From contig NZ_OY729424.1 of assembly GCF_963422335.1 (NCBI RefSeq), forward strand, positions 1,178,001 through 1,242,000: a stretch of DNA of 64,000 bases, written 5' to 3'. Both the position numbers and the translations under genes were made by a program. The notes beneath the pieces were generated by a model. The model saw nothing but the letters and a program-made list of their open reading frames with translations. It had not been told where the DNA came from and made no database searches. The stretch's first letter is position 1; each line of letters opens with the position of its first letter. This DNA comes from an uncultured Roseateles sp. GTDB taxonomy: Bacteria > Pseudomonadota > Gammaproteobacteria > Burkholderiales > Burkholderiaceae_C. Below are positions 54,560 to 63,315 of this stretch, piece by piece.

Positions 54560-55837
54560 ATGAAAAAAGGTTTTTACACGATCATGTCGGCGCAGTTTTT
54601 CAGCTCGCTGGCTGATAACGCGTTGCTGGTTGGTGCGATCGAGCTGCTGAAGTCCACCAATGCGCCGGCCTGGCAGGTGCCCGCGCTGGCGCCGATGTTC
54701 GCGCTGTTCTATGTGCTGCTGGCGCCGCTGGTGGGGGCCGTGGCCGATGCCGCGCCCAAGGGCAGGGTGATGTTCTTCGCCAACAGCATCAAGGTGGTGG
54801 GCTGCCTGATGATGCTGTTCGGCGGCCATCCGCTGCTGGCCTATGCCATCGTCGGTCTCGGCGCGGCCGCCTATTCGCCGGCCAAGTACGGCATCCTGAC
54901 CGAGCTGCTGCCGCCGTCGCAACTGGTCAAGGCCAATGGTTGGATCGAGGGCCTGACGGTGGCTTCCATCATCCTGGGCGTGCTGCTGGGCGGCCAGCTG
55001 GTGGGCCAGCGCCTGTCCAGCGTGCTGCTCGGTTTCGACCTGCCTTTTTTCGACACTGGCATCGACACGGCGCCCGAAGCGGCGATCGCATCGATGATAG
55101 GCCTGTACGTGATTGCCGCCCTGTTCAATCTGCGCATCCCGCGCACCGACACCGAGCTGCAGCCGATGAGCGGTCGGCCGATGGAGCTGGTGCGCGACTT
55201 CATGCTCTGCAACTCGCGGCTGTGGAGCGACAAGCTGGGCCAGATCTCGCTGGCCTCGACCACCCTGGTCTGGGGCGTCTCCGGCAATCTGCGTGTGATC
55301 GTCTTTCCCTGGGCCGCTGCGGCGCTGGGCTATTCGACCAGCCAGGCCGCCTCGCTGGCCGGCGTGGTGGTGGTGGGCACGGCCGTCAGCGCCATCGTGG
55401 CCTCGATGGTGGTGCGCCTGGACAAGGCGACCAGCCTGATCCCCCTGGGCATCGTGATGGGCTTTCTGATGCTGGGCCTGAACTACATCACCAGCCTCTA
55501 CGTGGCCGTGCCCTTCCTGGTGCTGCTGGGCGCGACGGTGGGTTATCTGGTGGTGCCGATGAATGCGCTGCTGCAGCACCGCGGGCACAACCTGATGGGC
55601 GCCGGCCGTTCGATCGCGGTGCAGAACTTCAACGAGCAGGCCTGCATCCTGGGCCTCGGTGCCGCCTACACGGCGCTGACCAAATTCGGCATGTCGGCCT
55701 TCGGCGCAATCACCATCTTCGGCCTGGTCGTGGCCGGCGTGATGTGGCTGATACTGCGCTGGCACCAGCGCAACTGCATCGTCGATCGCGACGAGGTCGA
55801 GCGGCTGCTGGCCTTGGCACGTACAGACAAGCACTGA
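54560..55837 (+). CDS. lplT: Lysophospholipid transporter LplT
   Basis: A 425-aa MFS flippase with about 12 TM helices that moves lysophosphatidylethanolamine inward for re-acylation. Family-typical segments are MKKGFYTIMSAQFFSSLADN, PKGRVMFFANSIKVVGC, YSPAKYGILTELLPPSQLVK and NQGWIEG-like ANGWIEGLTVASI. I chose the ATG at 54560; the frame open upstream is antisense to alr. The stop is one base before the GTG of the next transporter gene, so the two are coupled. Confidence 0.95.
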   Translation: MKKGFYTIMSAQFFSSLADNALLVGAIELLKSTNAPAWQVPALAPMFALFYVLLAPLVGAVADAAPKGRVMFFANSIKVVGCLMMLFGGHPLLAYAIVGLGAAAYSPAKYGILTELLPPSQLVKANGWIEGLTVASIILGVLLGGQLVGQRLSSVLLGFDLPFFDTGIDTAPEAAIASMIGLYVIAALFNLRIPRTDTELQPMSGRPMELVRDFMLCNSRLWSDKLGQISLASTTLVWGVSGNLRVIVFPWAAAALGYSTSQAASLAGVVVVGTAVSAIVASMVVRLDKATSLIPLGIVMGFLMLGLNYITSLYVAVPFLVLLGATVGYLVVPMNALLQHRGHNLMGAGRSIAVQNFNEQACILGLGAAYTALTKFGMSAFGAITIFGLVVAGVMWLILRWHQRNCIVDRDEVERLLALARTDKH

Positions 55838-55838
55838 A

Positions 55839-56720
55839 GTGACGTCGGGCAAGCTGCTGCCAGCGCTCGCGCTGTGCCTGAACGCGCTGATCTGGGGCCT
55901 GTCCTGGTGGCCGTTCCGCCAGTTCGAAGGCCAGGGCCTGCATCCGCTGTGGACCACGGTGCTGGTCTATCTGCTGGCCGTCGCGGCCATCAGCATCGCC
56001 CGGCGCGGTGCCTGGGGCCAGTTGTTGCGCACGCCGGCGCTGTGGGTGCTGGTGCTGGCCTCGGGCACGACCAATGCCGCCTTCAACTGGGCGATGACGA
56101 TTGGCGACGTGGTGCGCGTCGTGCTGCTGTTCTATCTGATGCCGCTGTGGGCCGTGCTGCTGGCGCGGCTGCTGCTGCATGAGCGCCTGACCCGGCTGGC
56201 CCTGCTGCGTGTCGCCCTGGCTTTCACCGGGGCGGTGATCGTGCTGAGCCCCGAGGGCGGCGGCCTGCCGCTGCCCAGCAGCCTGCCGGACTGGCTGGCC
56301 ATCGTCGGCGGCTTCAGCTTCGCGCTGAACAATGTGATGCTCAGGCGCGAGGCCGCACAGCCCGAGGCGGCACGGGCGCTGGCGATGTTCTGCGGCGGCG
56401 TGCTGGTGGCCGCGGCGCTGGCCTCCTTGCTGGCGCTGCAGGGCCTGGCTGCCTGGCCGCCGCTGCTGAGCCCGGGTTGGGGCCTGGCCGCGCTGGGCTT
56501 GGGCGGTTTCTTCCTGATCAGCAATCTGGCCCTGCAGTTCGGTGCGGCCCGGCTGCCGGCCAATGCCACGGCGGTGATCATGCTGGTCGAGGTGCCCGTC
56601 GCCTCGGGTTCGGCCCTGCTGCTGGGCGGCGGCGCCATCACCTGGGCGATTGCAACCGGTGGGCTGCTGATACTGGCGGCCGCCCTGCTGGCCGCGCTGG
56701 AGAACAGCCAGGGTCATTGA
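55839..56720 (+). CDS. EamA-family (DMT superfamily) transporter
   Basis: A 293-aa ten-helix drug/metabolite transporter with two EamA repeats (ALCLNALIWGLSWWPFRQFE at the start; FLISNLALQFGAARLPANAT and EVPVASGSALLLGGG near the end). It begins with GTG one base after the lplT stop and is clearly in its operon. It is about 33% shorter in loops than the other DMT gene at 29380 but has the same fold. The substrate is unknown. Confidence 0.9.
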   Translation: MTSGKLLPALALCLNALIWGLSWWPFRQFEGQGLHPLWTTVLVYLLAVAAISIARRGAWGQLLRTPALWVLVLASGTTNAAFNWAMTIGDVVRVVLLFYLMPLWAVLLARLLLHERLTRLALLRVALAFTGAVIVLSPEGGGLPLPSSLPDWLAIVGGFSFALNNVMLRREAAQPEAARALAMFCGGVLVAAALASLLALQGLAAWPPLLSPGWGLAALGLGGFFLISNLALQFGAARLPANATAVIMLVEVPVASGSALLLGGGAITWAIATGGLLILAAALLAALENSQGH

Positions 56721-56785
56721 AAGCCCTGCTGCGCGCCGGCCCCGCCAGGGCTACGATGCGGGCTTCAACCATCAGGAGCGAAGGC

Positions 56786-57277
56786 ATGGCCGAGAACAGT
56801 GTGTATGACTTCAAGGCAGTTTCCATCGATGGCAAGCCTGCCGATCTGGCCAGCCAGCGCGGCAAGGTGCTGCTGATCGTCAATACCGCCAGCGCCTGCG
56901 GCTTCACGCCCCAGTTCGGCGGCCTGGAGCAGCTGTGGAAGGACTACGGGCCACAGGGCCTGGTGGTGGTCGGCTTCCCGAGCAACGAGTTCGGCAGCCA
57001 GGACCCGGGCAGCAACAGCGAGATCGCCAGCTTCTGCCAGCTGAACTATGGCGTCAGCTTCCCGATGATGGGCAAGGTCAAGGTCAATGGCGCCGAGGCC
57101 CATCCGCTGTGGAAGTGGCTGAAGGGTGAGAAACCCGGTTTCCTCGGCACCGAGGTCATCAAGTGGAACTTCACCAAGTTCCTGGTCGGCCGCGACGGTC
57201 AGGTGATCAAGCGCTACGCGCCCAATGACGAACCCGCGAAGATTCGCGGCGATATCGAGACGGCGCTGAAGGCCTGA
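56786..57277 (+). CDS. Glutathione peroxidase
   Basis: A 163-aa thiol peroxidase that reduces peroxides. The catalytic cysteine is Cys38 (NTASACGFTPQ), replacing the selenocysteine of animal enzymes. The FPSNEFGSQDPGS segment and the WNFTKFLV signature complete the active-site set. I chose the ATG at 56786, with AGGAG 7 bases upstream; the frame open from 56477 is not coding. It follows the DMT gene by 65 bases on the same strand. Confidence 0.95.
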   Translation: MAENSVYDFKAVSIDGKPADLASQRGKVLLIVNTASACGFTPQFGGLEQLWKDYGPQGLVVVGFPSNEFGSQDPGSNSEIASFCQLNYGVSFPMMGKVKVNGAEAHPLWKWLKGEKPGFLGTEVIKWNFTKFLVGRDGQVIKRYAPNDEPAKIRGDIETALKA

Positions 57278-57290
57278 GGCGCGCAGCCGC

Positions 57291-58010
57291 TCAAGCCCGC
57301 ACCCAGAGGCAGCCATAGCCCTGCCGCATCAGGCCCAGGCCGGCCTGTTGCCGCAGCCACTCGTTGACGGTCTGGCGCGACACCTGCGCCAGGGCGGCGA
57401 GCTCGGCCTGGGTGGTGGGCAGGCGCAGCCAGCCCTGGGTATCGGGCTGGGCGCTGCCGTGGCGGCGCAGCTGTTGCAAGGCCAGGTCCAGGCGCTCGGC
57501 CGCGCTGGCGTGGCGCGAGCTTTCCAGCAGCTGCAGCGTGCCATCGAAGCGTTGGGCCAGCTCACGCAGCAGGGCCCGGGCAAAGCCGGGCACCTGATCC
57601 GTCAGGTACTCGTAGGCGGCGTTGCCCAGCACCAGCAAGCGGGTCGGTCCGGTTGCCAGCGCCTCGTAGCGCGAGGGCCGCTGAGTGGCAAAGGCGGCAA
57701 AGCCGAACAGCCGCGGCGGCTTGACCATCTCGATGGCCGAGACGCGACCGTCCTCGGCGGTGAAGCGGGTTTCCATCTCGCCGGCCAGCACCGCGTAGAA
57801 AGCGCTGGTGCGCTGGCCCTGGGCGAACAGCAACTCGCCGCCGGTCAGCGGGCGGCTGCTGAGCAGCGGGGCGATGGCCGGATGCGCGGCGGCTGTCCAA
57901 CCCAGCTGCGGGAAGTTGCTGTCCAGCACCCGGGCCAGGGCCGTGGCCAGCGAGACGTCCGCGACGGCCGCTCTATCAGTAGCGCTCGAGGGTCTTTTTC
58001 CAGCTGCCAT
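57291..58010 (-). CDS. Crp/Fnr family transcriptional regulator
   Basis: A protein of about 239 aa. Residues about 55-165 are a cyclic-nucleotide-binding-type beta-roll (LFAQGQRTSAFYAVLAGEME). A helix (about 140-175) and a winged HTH_Crp domain (about 175-235: TTQAELAALAQVSRQTVNEW) follow. No Fnr-type cysteine cluster is seen, so it is not an oxygen-sensing Fnr. I chose the ATG at 58010, which overlaps the end of the solute-binding protein gene by 35 bases; that overlap makes the start uncertain. Confidence 0.85.
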   Translation of the reverse strand: MAAGKRPSSATDRAAVADVSLATALARVLDSNFPQLGWTAAAHPAIAPLLSSRPLTGGELLFAQGQRTSAFYAVLAGEMETRFTAEDGRVSAIEMVKPPRLFGFAAFATQRPSRYEALATGPTRLLVLGNAAYEYLTDQVPGFARALLRELAQRFDGTLQLLESSRHASAAERLDLALQQLRRHGSAQPDTQGWLRLPTTQAELAALAQVSRQTVNEWLRQQAGLGLMRQGYGCLWVRA

Positions 58011-58737
58011 CTTGCTGCAGGGCCTTGAAGGCACGCTCCAGTTCGGGCGCCCGGGCCAGCCAGGCTGACTGCTTGGACAGCACCACATAGGCCGGCTCAC
58101 CCTCCAGCATGAAGGGCTGCCGGGTCAGCGGCAGGGCCGAGCCCGCCATCATCCGCTGGCCCTGGCGGGCCGGCAGCACCACTGCATCGACGCGGCGTGC
58201 CGCCAGCATCTCCAGCGCCTTGCCGTAGTCGTTGACTTCGTAGCGGGTGTAGCCGGTGCCGGCGTCGAACAGGGCGCCGTAGCGCTTGCCGCGCTGCACG
58301 GCGATGATGCGGCCCTGCAGATCGCCGAGTTCGCGGATCGGTGCCGAGCTTCTGTGGGTGTAGAAGACCTTGTGCTCGCTGGGCAGCACGATCTGGGTGT
58401 AGTACAGATAGGCCTCGCGCTCGGGCGTGCGCAGCGGGCCCATCATCAGGTCGGCTTCGCCGCGCTCCAGCATCTTGAAGGCGCGAGCCGAGGGCAGCTC
58501 GCTGAACTCCACCGGCCAGTTGAGCCGGGCCAGGGCCAGCTTGAGCAGGTCGTAATACATGCCCGAGCCCTCGCTGCCGCGGAACTGGCGGTAGGGCGGA
58601 TCCGAGCTGCCGACGACGCGCAGCACCGGGCCGGCCTGTGCTCGGGCGGCCGGATCGATCAGCGCGGCCAGCAGGCCGGCCAGGCAGGCGCGGCGCGTTG
58701 GCGCAGCGGGCCGGGCATTCGCGTGCTTTGGGTGCAT
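57976..58737 (-). CDS. Periplasmic solute-binding protein (family 3-like)
   Basis: A 253-aa exported SBP_bac_3-type protein. The signal peptide is TRRACLAGLLAALIDPAARA with a twin Arg that could suit the Tat route. The binding domain starts LRVVGSSDPPYRQFRG and includes ADLMMGPLRTPEREAYLYYT. No ABC permease or ATPase is next to it, so it may be a sensor or an orphan. I chose the ATG at 58737 at the signal peptide. Its 3' end overlaps a Crp-type regulator gene, so ligand binding and regulation may be linked (inference). Confidence 0.88.
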   Translation of the reverse strand: MHPKHANARPAAPTRRACLAGLLAALIDPAARAQAGPVLRVVGSSDPPYRQFRGSEGSGMYYDLLKLALARLNWPVEFSELPSARAFKMLERGEADLMMGPLRTPEREAYLYYTQIVLPSEHKVFYTHRSSAPIRELGDLQGRIIAVQRGKRYGALFDAGTGYTRYEVNDYGKALEMLAARRVDAVVLPARQGQRMMAGSALPLTRQPFMLEGEPAYVVLSKQSAWLARAPELERAFKALQQDGSWKKTLERY

Positions 58738-58838
58738 GGGGCCAGCATACGCTGCCGCAGGCCGTTGGGCCCTGGGGTCATTGCTGAGTGTCGGGTGCCC
58801 GACAATTGGGGTCCTTGCGGCGCAGTAGGCTGCCGGAC

Positions 58839-59936
58839 ATGAGCACCGAACCCCTGTTTTCCCCCGCGGCCCAGGCCGCCAGCTTCCGCCACTTCGCCGC
58901 CAAGGAGTGCGGAGACGATCCGCTCTATGTGGCACTGTGCCTGGCCGTGGCCGACGCGCCCGAGCTGCTGGAGCTGATGCGCCATGCGCCGGGCCGGCAG
59001 CGCCGGCCGAACCTGCTGCTGGCCGCGCTGCACGAGCGCATTCTGGACGGCGTGTCGCATCCCTTGGCCGCCTACTACCCCAGCGTCGGCGGCCAGCGCC
59101 TGCCCGATGCCGAGCTGCCGGCGCTGCTGCTGGATTTCGCCCGCCAGCAGCATCGGGTGCTGGTGCGCTATCTGCAGACCCGCAGCACGCAGACCAACGA
59201 GACCGGCCGATGCGCGGTGCTGTGGCCGGCGCTGCAGCAGATTGCCCGGCTCAGTGGCAAGCCCGATCTGGCGCTGCTGGATTTCGGCAGCAGCGCCGGG
59301 CTGAATCTGGGTGTCGATGGTTATCACTACGACTACGGCCATTTCCAGCTCGGTGCCCCGGCTGCGCCCGGCCGGCCGCAGATCCGCTGTGACTGGCTGG
59401 GCGACGCACCGCCGCTGGCGGCCGACCCTGGCTGGCGCGAATGGCGCATTGCGCAGCGTCTGGGCCTGGACCTGTCGCCTATTGATGTGCAAGACGACGA
59501 CGCCGTGCGCTGGCTGGCCGCCTGCCTGTGGCCGCATGACCGCGAGCGGGCGTTGCGGCTGGAGCTGGCCGTGGCCCAGGCCCGCGCTGCCGGCCACCGA
59601 GTGCAGCAGGCTGACGACTGCATCGCTGCCATAGAGCCCTGGCTCGACACGCTGCCGGCCGGCGTGCAGCCGGTGCTGTTCAACAGCTGGGTGCTGGCCT
59701 ACTTCCCGGCCGAGGAGCTGGCCCGCTACCAGGCCGAGGTGGGCCGGCTGGTGCGCAGCAGAGGCCTGGCCTGGCTCAGCGCCGAGTCGCCGTCGCTGCG
59801 GCCGGCAGGGCTTGAACTGCCGCCCACCGCGCCGGGAGCCTCGGCGCACAGCCTGTGGTCACTGGTCTGGCGCGACAGGACCGAGGCACTGGCCTGGTCG
59901 CATCCGCACGGGCGCTGGGTGCAGTGGCTGGGATGA
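58839..59936 (+). CDS. DUF2332 family protein
   Basis: A 365-aa cytoplasmic protein matching DUF2332 by pattern: QAASFRHFAAKECGDDPLYV at the start, NLLLAALHERILDGVSHPLA, then LLDFGSSAGLNLGVDGYHYD, which resembles a methyltransferase-like glycine-rich loop. FNSWVLAYFPAEELARY lies near the C-terminus. No activity is established. I chose the ATG at 58839 (MSTEPLFSP). It is divergent from the solute-binding protein gene (101 bases). Confidence 0.82.
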   Translation: MSTEPLFSPAAQAASFRHFAAKECGDDPLYVALCLAVADAPELLELMRHAPGRQRRPNLLLAALHERILDGVSHPLAAYYPSVGGQRLPDAELPALLLDFARQQHRVLVRYLQTRSTQTNETGRCAVLWPALQQIARLSGKPDLALLDFGSSAGLNLGVDGYHYDYGHFQLGAPAAPGRPQIRCDWLGDAPPLAADPGWREWRIAQRLGLDLSPIDVQDDDAVRWLAACLWPHDRERALRLELAVAQARAAGHRVQQADDCIAAIEPWLDTLPAGVQPVLFNSWVLAYFPAEELARYQAEVGRLVRSRGLAWLSAESPSLRPAGLELPPTAPGASAHSLWSLVWRDRTEALAWSHPHGRWVQWLG

Positions 59937-59949
59937 ATTTGCCGGGGCT

Positions 59950-59984
59950 GGACAGGTTATCCAAAATACTGGATGATTCTGTCC
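59950..59984 (+). promoter_or_regulatory. Inverted repeat operator/promoter before the XRE-cupin gene
   Basis: The arms GGACAG (59950-59955) and CTGTCC (59979-59984) are exact complements, and the inner ATCCA/TGGAT also pair across an AT-rich centre. A possible -35 TGGACA (59949-59954) with 17-base spacing falls within it. The site ends 3 bases before the chosen start of the XRE-cupin gene, suggesting autoregulation. Confidence 0.5.
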
Positions 59985-59987
59985 ATC

Positions 59988-60566
59988 ATGCAGGACGAAC
60001 ACACGATCAATCAACGCATCGCCCAGCGGGTGCGCGAGCTGCGCGGGGCGCAGGGCCTGTCGCTGGAGGCCCTGGCCGCTGAGTGCGGCGTCAGCCGCTC
60101 GATGATCTCGGTCATTGAGCGCGGGGAGAGCAGCCCGACGGCCGTGCTGCTGGAGAAGCTGGCCACCGGCCTGGGTGTGACCCTGGCCTCGCTGTTCGAC
60201 GCGCCCGATGCCAGGCCCGAGCCGGTGGCGCGCCGCGCCGACCAGCCGCAGTGGCGCGATCCGGCCTCGGGCTATCTGCGCCGCAATGTCTCGCCGCCCG
60301 GGGTGGCGGCGCCGTTCCAGATCGTCGAGGTCAGCCTGCCCGCCGGCGCCCATGTGGCCTATGAAACGGCGGCCCGCGAGCCGCGCGTGCACCAGCAGGT
60401 CTGGGTGCTGGAGGGCCGGGTGCAGGTCACCGTCGGTGACGAGCAGCACAGCCTCGATGCGGGCGACTGCCTGGCCACGGCCCTGGACCGGCCGACCGGC
60501 TTCCACAACCCTACAGCCGAGCCGGCGCGCTATGCCGTCGTGCTGACAACACCCACCACACGTTAG
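59988..60566 (+). CDS. XRE-family regulator with C-terminal cupin domain
   Basis: A 192-aa regulator. The HTH_3 domain (about 6-62: RVRELRGAQGLSLEALAAEC, SRSMISVIERGESSPT) precedes a cupin-2 beta-barrel (about 105-180: VSLPAGAHVAYETAAREPRV, VWVLEGRVQVTVGDEQH). This XRE-cupin layout is typical of repressors sensing small metabolites. I chose the ATG at 59988 because the earlier ATG at 59973 lies inside the inverted repeat. It is 4 bases upstream of a GNAT gene that it may control. Confidence 0.92.
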   Translation: MQDEHTINQRIAQRVRELRGAQGLSLEALAAECGVSRSMISVIERGESSPTAVLLEKLATGLGVTLASLFDAPDARPEPVARRADQPQWRDPASGYLRRNVSPPGVAAPFQIVEVSLPAGAHVAYETAAREPRVHQQVWVLEGRVQVTVGDEQHSLDAGDCLATALDRPTGFHNPTAEPARYAVVLTTPTTR

Positions 60567-60570
60567 AGCC

Positions 60571-61107
60571 ATGAGCCACGAACACGCCACCGTTGCGGCC
60601 GCGCGCCGCCTGCTGACCGCCAACGACACCCAGCTGGGCCAGCTGGCCGAGCTGCTGATCGATTGCGTAGACGGCGATGCCTCGGTCGGCTTCATGCATC
60701 CGTTGTCGCTGGAGCAGGCACTGGCCTTCTGGCGGCGCATGGCCGATGGCGCGGCCCGCGGCGAGCGGGTACTGCTGGTGGTCGAGGACGGGCAGGGCAT
60801 TGTCGGCACCGTGCAGGTGGTGCTGGCCCAGCCCGACAATCAGCCGCACCGCGGTGATGTGTCCAAGATGCTGGTGCACCGCCGCGCGCGGCGCCAGGGC
60901 CTGGGAGCGGTGCTGATGCGTGCCGCCGAGGCCGCCGCCGTCGCCGAAGGCAAGACGCTGCTGGTGCTGGACACCTCCAGCGACGATGCCCGCCGCCTCT
61001 ACACCCGGCTGGGCTGGCAGCACTGCGGCGACGTGCCGGGCTTCGCGCTGTGGCCGCGCGGCGGGCTGTGCTCGACCAGCTTCTTTTATCGAGAGCTGCA
61101 GGCCTAG
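60571..61107 (+). CDS. GNAT family N-acetyltransferase
   Basis: A 178-aa acetyltransferase. The acetyl-CoA motif is VSKMLVHRRARRQGLGAVLM and the C-terminal signature DDARRLYTRLGWQHCG is typical of the fold. It follows the XRE-cupin gene by 4 bases, so the two form an operon. It ends 4 bases inside the convergent cyclase gene. The substrate is unknown. Confidence 0.92.
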   Translation: MSHEHATVAAARRLLTANDTQLGQLAELLIDCVDGDASVGFMHPLSLEQALAFWRRMADGAARGERVLLVVEDGQGIVGTVQVVLAQPDNQPHRGDVSKMLVHRRARRQGLGAVLMRAAEAAAVAEGKTLLVLDTSSDDARRLYTRLGWQHCGDVPGFALWPRGGLCSTSFFYRELQA

Positions 61108-62267
61108 CCGAGTTCGATCTCGACGCGGTCGCGGCCCAGTTCCTTGGCGCGGTACAGCGCCCGGTCGGCGCGGCTGAGCAGGGCGTCGGCCGTGTCGCCG
61201 GGCTGCCAGACGGTGGCGCCGAAGCTGGCGCTGATGGCAGGCAGGGCATCGCCCGCCGGCTGGGCCACCGCCACGCGCAAGCGCTCGGCCAGCACGGAGG
61301 CACCAGCCGCGTCGGTGTCGGGCAGCAGCACGCAGAACTCTTCGCCGCCGTAGCGGAAGGGCAGGTCCTGGGCGCGCAGCGCCGCGCGCAGGCGCTGGGC
61401 AAAGGCGGCCAGCGCCTCGTCGCCGGCGCGGTGGCCCAGCTGGTCGTTGATGCGCTTGAAATGGTCCACATCGGCCATCAGCACGGCATAGGGCTGGTGG
61501 CTGCGCTGGGCCATGGCCAGTGCGTGGGCCATTGCGTCATTCAGTGCGCGGCGGTTGGCCAGGCCGGTCAGGCCATCGGTCATCGCCTGCTGGCGTACCT
61601 CGGCCTCGGCGCGCATCTTGCATAGTTGCAGGAAGCCGAGATTGGTGACGATGACGAACAGAAAGCCGAAGATGTAGATGGGCTCCTGCCAGGTCAGGGG
61701 CATGTTCAGGTAGTCGATATTGGCGCCAGCCAGCAGCAGACCGGCGGCGCGCAGCGGCAGCACCAGGCCCATCAGCACGTAGCAGGCAGCAACAACGCGC
61801 TGCACCCGCCGCAGCTCGGCCTGGGGGCGTTGCCACAGCGCCTGGCCGTTGAGCAGCTGCAGCCAGCCATAGACAAAGCCATTGAAGATGGTGGCCACCG
61901 CGTAGTGGCTGCCTGTCACCGCACCGACCGCGGTGACGACAACTACCATCGCCAGCAACCAGGGCGTGGCATAGCGGCGGCCCAGAAACTGCCGGATGGC
62001 GACAAAGTACAGGGCCACACCCACGGCGCCCAGCGCATTGCCCACCCCGGCCGACGCCCAGGCGGGCAGCCGGCCGGCATTGGCCAGCAGCAGGAAGGCA
62101 AAGCTCTGGGCGGTGACGGCCAGCGTCCAGGTGCGCAGGCCGTTGCCGCGATCGGCGCCGGTGCGCGCCACCCAGAACATGGTGGCCATGGCGGCCAGCG
62201 CGCAGGTCTGAGCCAGAAACAACGTGCGAAGGTCCACGAGAGGCTCAAAGAAAATCCAGACCTGCAT
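61104..62267 (-). CDS. Membrane diguanylate cyclase
   Basis: A 387-aa enzyme with about seven TM helices in residues 1-215 and a C-terminal GGDEF domain (about 225-385). The active site is FRYGGEEFCVLLP (GGEEF variant, normally active) and RAQD five residues earlier is an intact RxxD inhibitory site. The sensor domain carries no named periplasmic module and fits simple membrane-sensor cyclases. It starts with ATG at 62267 and is 43 bases downstream of the TerB-like gene on the same strand. It makes c-di-GMP by family knowledge. Confidence 0.92.
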   Translation of the reverse strand: MQVWIFFEPLVDLRTLFLAQTCALAAMATMFWVARTGADRGNGLRTWTLAVTAQSFAFLLLANAGRLPAWASAGVGNALGAVGVALYFVAIRQFLGRRYATPWLLAMVVVVTAVGAVTGSHYAVATIFNGFVYGWLQLLNGQALWQRPQAELRRVQRVVAACYVLMGLVLPLRAAGLLLAGANIDYLNMPLTWQEPIYIFGFLFVIVTNLGFLQLCKMRAEAEVRQQAMTDGLTGLANRRALNDAMAHALAMAQRSHQPYAVLMADVDHFKRINDQLGHRAGDEALAAFAQRLRAALRAQDLPFRYGGEEFCVLLPDTDAAGASVLAERLRVAVAQPAGDALPAISASFGATVWQPGDTADALLSRADRALYRAKELGRDRVEIELG

Positions 62268-62309
62268 CGTAACGCTGGAGGGGCCATGGCCCGGGTGCCG
62301 AGGTGTGCC

Positions 62310-63293
62310 CTAGGACCGTTTCTTGAGCTTTTGCAGCAGGGCCTGCGCCGCCTGGGTGGATTGCGTGGCGGCGGCGCTGGCACCGCGGGTGGCGAGCTCC
62401 TGGGCGCTGGCCGCACCGGTCTTCAGGCGGTCCAGCGCGCCCGACCTGGCGAAGGCGTCGGCACCTGCCTTGGCGGCGGAGCCCAGCGCCGAGGCTCCGG
62501 AGGCGACGGCCGCGGAGCCCTTGTCCAGCGTCGTGCTGAGTGTGGCGCCCACCGTCGCCAGCGAGTCCTTGAGCAGGCTGCGCCTGGCCTCTTCGAAGAC
62601 CGCCGTGAGCTTCTCCAGCGCCAGTTCTTCACGCTCGTCGATCTCGCCGTCCGCCTCGGCCACCTCACGCAGAAAGGCCAGCAGCTCGCGGCTCATGGCC
62701 TCGTAATTGCAATCCGGATTGGTCTGGATGAAGTCGGCCAGCTGGCGGGTCAGTTCACGCATCGAGAAGCCGTCGAGCCTAGGCTCGATGTGCTTGCAGC
62801 CGATCTTGACGAAGGCGCGGTCATAGCCCCAGTCGGCGATGAAATGATCCTGGATGCAGCGGCGTTCGCTGGCTTTGACGCGGCCGTCGACCACGGCCAG
62901 CTTCAGCGCCAGCGGCAGCATCAGGTCGAACAGGCTGATGGCCAGCAGGTCGATCGGCGTGTTGATGAATTTCGGGATCACGGTGACCCGGCTGTCCGAG
63001 GCGCCGTTGAGCAGGTGCATCACGCCATACCAGGCGCCGCCGGAGACCACGGCCGCGGCCACCACCCAGCCGACCGGCGTGCTGGCCGCGCCCAGGGCCG
63101 AGGCCACCAGCCCCGACTTGGCCACCGCCGCGCCGCCGCCCACCGCGCCGAACAGGTCCCAGTACTTGCGCACGGCATTGGCGTGGCGCAGCGAGGCATA
63201 GGCGTTCTCGCCGATGGCCAGCTTGCCCTTGAACTTCAGGGCGTCGGTGACCACCTGCTTGACGCCGTCGAACGGGGTCGCTTGCTCGGTCAT
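62310..63293 (-). CDS. TerB-like/EcsC-like protein of unknown function
   Basis: A 327-aa protein with a central hydrophobic Gly/Ala-rich stretch (about 50-95) that may insert in a membrane. A TerB-like helical domain follows, recognised by the paired acidic repeats AVVDGRVKASERRCIQ and AEADGEIDEREELALE. The C-terminus is an Ala/Ser-rich coiled segment ending LLQKLKKRS. TerB domains bind metals and recur in tellurite and envelope-stress systems; no such genes are next to it. Its role is unknown. Confidence 0.7.
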   Translation of the reverse strand: MTEQATPFDGVKQVVTDALKFKGKLAIGENAYASLRHANAVRKYWDLFGAVGGGAAVAKSGLVASALGAASTPVGWVVAAAVVSGGAWYGVMHLLNGASDSRVTVIPKFINTPIDLLAISLFDLMLPLALKLAVVDGRVKASERRCIQDHFIADWGYDRAFVKIGCKHIEPRLDGFSMRELTRQLADFIQTNPDCNYEAMSRELLAFLREVAEADGEIDEREELALEKLTAVFEEARRSLLKDSLATVGATLSTTLDKGSAAVASGASALGSAAKAGADAFARSGALDRLKTGAASAQELATRGASAAATQSTQAAQALLQKLKKRS

Positions 63294-63315
63294 GTGGCAA
63301 GCGTACCTGATCGCG

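Noticed and set aside
54413..55957. N-terminal extension of the alanine racemase frame
   Set aside because: Antisense to lplT and without homology to Alr; the Alr fold starts at 54412.
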